From the NCBI RefSeq assembly GCF_029227915.1, contig NC_079888.1:20626001-20690000 (forward strand): a stretch of DNA of 64,000 nt. The letters run 5' to 3'. Below are positions 61,701-64,000 of the stretch, one piece after another (within the stretch, counting starts at the first letter, position 1; every line of letters starts with the position of its first letter). The stretch comes from Hydractinia symbiolongicarpus (taxonomy: Eukaryota > Cnidaria > Hydrozoa > Anthoathecata > Hydractiniidae). The notes below the pieces were generated by a model. The model was given only the letters and a program-made list of their open reading frames with translations. It had not been told where the DNA came from and ran no database searches. Both the position numbers and the translations under genes were made by a program.

Positions 61701-64000
61701 TACCAACATGTAGTTAGCGATATTTTTCTGATATTACCAGGTTGCATCGCTTTTAACTATGAAACGATTAACTGTGGGACTTAATTGAGCTAACTTTGGA
61801 CTGTCACCTGATAAATGTGATAAATGAGACAATTGGACTCCAAGAAAAAACATTCTTCTTAATTTGAAATGATTGCCGGAACTCAGCGATTACACTGGGC
61901 TCTGTGGTAGCGCTTCATTTAAGAATTAAGATAAAAAAGTCATTTTTTTATTGTGGGACCAATCCTACCCGTTATCGCGCGCTGAAGAAATAGCGACAGT
62001 TTCAAAAACTACATTTCATTGACTTTCTAACGGTGTCAGTCCGTTTGGGTTACAACGGTTGGGTCACATATTCGTACCAACATGTATTTAGCGATATTTT
62101 TCTGATATTACTAGGTTGCATGGCTTTTAACAATGGAACGATTGACTGTGGGACTTAATTGAGCTATCTTTAGACTGTGACCTGATAAATGTGATAAATG
62201 AGACAATTGCACTCCAAAAAATAACATTCTTGTTAACTTGACGTGATTGCCGGAACTCAGCGATTACACTGGGCACTGTGGTAGCGTTTCATTTAAAAAT
62301 TAAGCTAAAAAAAGTCATTTTTTTATTGTGGGACCAATCCTAGCCATTATCGCGCGCTGAAGAAATAGCGACAGTTTCAAAAACTACATTTCATTGACTT
62401 TCTAACGGTGTCAGTCCGTTTGGGTTACAACGGTGGGGTAACATATTGGTGCCAACATGTATTTAGCGATATTTTTCTGATATTACTAGGTTGCATGGCT
62501 TTTAACAATGAAACGATTGACTGTGGGACTTAATTGAGCTAACTTTAGACTGTGACCTGATAAATGTGATAAATAAGACAATTGGACTCCAAGAAATAAC
62601 ATTCTTCTTAATTTGACGTGATTGCCGGAACTCAGCGATTACATTGGGCACTGTGGTAGCACTTCATTTAAAAATTAAGCAAAAAAAGTCATTTTTTTAC
62701 TGTGGGACCTATCCTAGCCGTTAGCGCGCGTTGAAGAAAAAGCGACAGTTTCAAAAACTACATTTCATTGACTTTCTAACGGTGTCAGTCCGTTTGAGTT
62801 ACAACGGTTGGGTCACATATTCGTACCAACATGTATTTAGCGATATTTTTCTAATATTACCAGGTTGCATCGTTTTTAACTATGAAACGTTGACTGTGGG
62901 ACTTAATTGAACTAAATTTGGACTGTGACCTGATAAATGTGAAAAATGAGATAATTCGACTCCAAGAAATAACATTCTTCTTAATTTGACGTGATTGCCG
63001 GAACTCAGCGATTACACTGGCCGCTGGGGTAGCGCTTCATTTAAGGGTTTAGATAAATAAGTCATTTTTTACTGTGGGACCAATCCTATCCGTTTTCGCG
63101 CGCTGAAGAAATAGCGACAGTTTCAAAAACTACATTTCATTGACTTTCTAACGGTGTCAGTCTCTTTCACTTACAACGGTTTGGTCACAAATACGTACCA
63201 ACATGTATTTAGCGATATTTTTCTGATATTACTAGGTTGCGTCGCTTTTAGCTATGAAACGATTGACTGTGGGACGTAATTGAACTAACTTTGGACTGTC
63301 TCCTGATAAATGTGATAAGGGAGACAATTGGACTCCAAGAAATAACATTCTTGTTAACTTGACATGATTGCCAAAACTCAGCGATTACACTGGGCTCTGT
63401 GGTAGCGCTTCATTTAAGAATTAAGATAAAAAAAGTCATTTTTTTATTGTGGGACCAATCCTAGCCGTTATCGCGCGCTAAAGAAATAGCGACAGTTTCA
63501 AGAAATACATTTCATTGACTTTCTAACGGTGTCAGTCCGTTTGAGTTACAACGGTTGGGTCACATATTCGTACCAACATGTATTTAGCGATATTTTTCTG
63601 ATATTACCAGGTTGCATCGCTTTTAACTATGAAACGATTGACTGTGGGACTTAATTGAGCTAACTTTGGACTGTCACATGAAAAATGTGATAAATGAGAC
63701 AATTGGACTCCAAGAAAAAACATTCTTCTAAATTTGACATGATTGCCGGAACTCAGCGATTACACTGGGCTTTGTGGTAGCGCTTCATTTAAGAATTAAG
63801 ATAAAAAAGTCATTTTTTTAATGTGGGACCAATCCTACCCGTTATCGCGCGTTGAAGAAATAGCGACAGTTTCAAAAACTACATTTCATTGACTTTCTAA
63901 CGGTGTCAGTCCGTTTGGGTTACAACGGTTGGGTAACATATTCGTACCAACATGTATTTAGCGATATTTTTCTGATATTACTAGGTTGCATGGCTTTTAA
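58717..64000 (+). repeat. 16-monomer higher-order repeat, copy 2 (cut by window end)
   Basis: Monomer starts are copy 1 plus 5983: 58717, 59091, 59466, 59839, 60213, 60585, 60960, 61334, 61708, 62082, 62457, 62831, 63203, 63578 and the partial 63952. About 5284 of 5983 bp are present, and the match to copy 1 holds to the last base. Private changes are AATACGCACC at ~60573, ACTGGTCTTTGTGG at ~61147, ACTAAGTTGC at ~61362 and CTTCTAAATTTG at ~63726. The array therefore continues beyond the window. Confidence 0.95.
63952..64000 (+). repeat. Partial monomer at the window edge
   Basis: The first 49 bp of the 172nd monomer. It ends in TTGCATGGCTTTTAA, identical to 57969-58017 in the first 16-mer. 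Confidence 0.95.

Larger units (their letters stand above)
1..64000 (+). repeat. Satellite DNA array, ~374-bp monomer, 171 complete copies
   Basis: The whole window consists of one tandem repeat. Conserved words such as AGCGATATTTTT, ACTAGGTTGCATCGC, GTGGTAGCGCTTCATTTA and ACATTTCATTGACTTTCTAA recur about every 374 bp from end to end. Placing the start at the ATG of ACATGTATTTAGCGAT gives 171 full monomers of 371-376 bp. All are in the same orientation; I found no inverted monomer and no insertion of unrelated sequence. Monomers differ at a limited set of diagnostic positions that combine into higher-order repeats. No protein-coding gene, tRNA, rRNA or transposon is visible. The family is not one I recognise. 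A centromeric or heterochromatic location is inferred from array type only. Confidence 0.97.

Noticed and set aside
1-64000. CRISPR array
   Set aside because: The periodicity is ~374 bp with no short repeat separated by unique spacers; the whole period is repeated.
1-64000. Ribosomal or tRNA-derived repeat, or a transposon-derived tandem array
   Set aside because: I saw no rRNA core motifs, no convincing A and B boxes of an internal RNA polymerase III promoter, and no terminal repeats, target-site duplications or reverse transcriptase/transposase reading frames in either strand.

Overview
The whole 64 kb window is one uninterrupted block of satellite DNA. A ~374-bp monomer repeats head to tail, always in the same orientation. 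Using the conserved word ACATG-TATTTAGCGAT as phase mark, I placed monomer starts from position 1 to 63952. That gives 171 complete monomers of 371-376 bp (mean 374.0) plus a 49-bp partial one at the right edge. I see no gene, RNA gene, transposon, CRISPR array or unique sequence. The short open frames of 65-84 codons are accidental frames inside the monomer that recur at repeat spacing.

Composition was counted by hand on one monomer (55351-55724). It is about 38% G+C with 14 CpG dinucleotides, close to random expectation, so CpG is not depleted. A megabase-scale-looking satellite with complex higher-order structure and no CpG depletion points to a eukaryotic centromeric or pericentromeric/heterochromatic array. 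A genome with little germline CpG methylation (for example an insect or other invertebrate) fits better than a mammal. I do not recognise the satellite family, so the organism is not identified.

Layout. (1) 1-9722, 26 monomers: irregular mosaic with a tandem trimer (period 1122), a tandem dimer (748) and a pair of 1.8-kb segments 2618 bp apart. (2) 9723-24662: two tandem copies of a 20-monomer, 7470-bp unit with only three mismatches found between them. Each contains a trimer (1121), a dimer run (~746) and a duplicated tetramer (1493). (3) 24663-36658, 32 monomers: trimer-based zone (1125 bp) with a tandem hexamer (2250 bp), a terminal dimer (750) and an 11-monomer-spaced duplication. Seventeen consecutive monomers here (30284-36658) are exactly 375 bp. 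(4) 36659-41897: two copies of a 7-monomer, 2620-bp unit. (5) 40.8-52.7 kb: a 4-kb segment repeated 13 monomers (4860 bp) away, plus local trimers and a 4-monomer-spaced copy. (6) 52734-64000: a 16-monomer, 5983-bp unit, one full copy and ~88% of a second that runs off the window, with a 7-monomer-spaced duplication nested in each.

All duplications are whole-number multiples of the monomer (2, 3, 4, 6, 7, 11, 13, 16, 20). That is the expected signature of repeated in-register unequal exchange or related amplification. The nested units give a relative order: in region 2 the trimer, dimer and tetramer duplications came before the 20-mer duplication. Nothing here encodes proteins acting together; any function would be structural (chromatin or centromere) or through satellite transcripts, neither of which the sequence proves.
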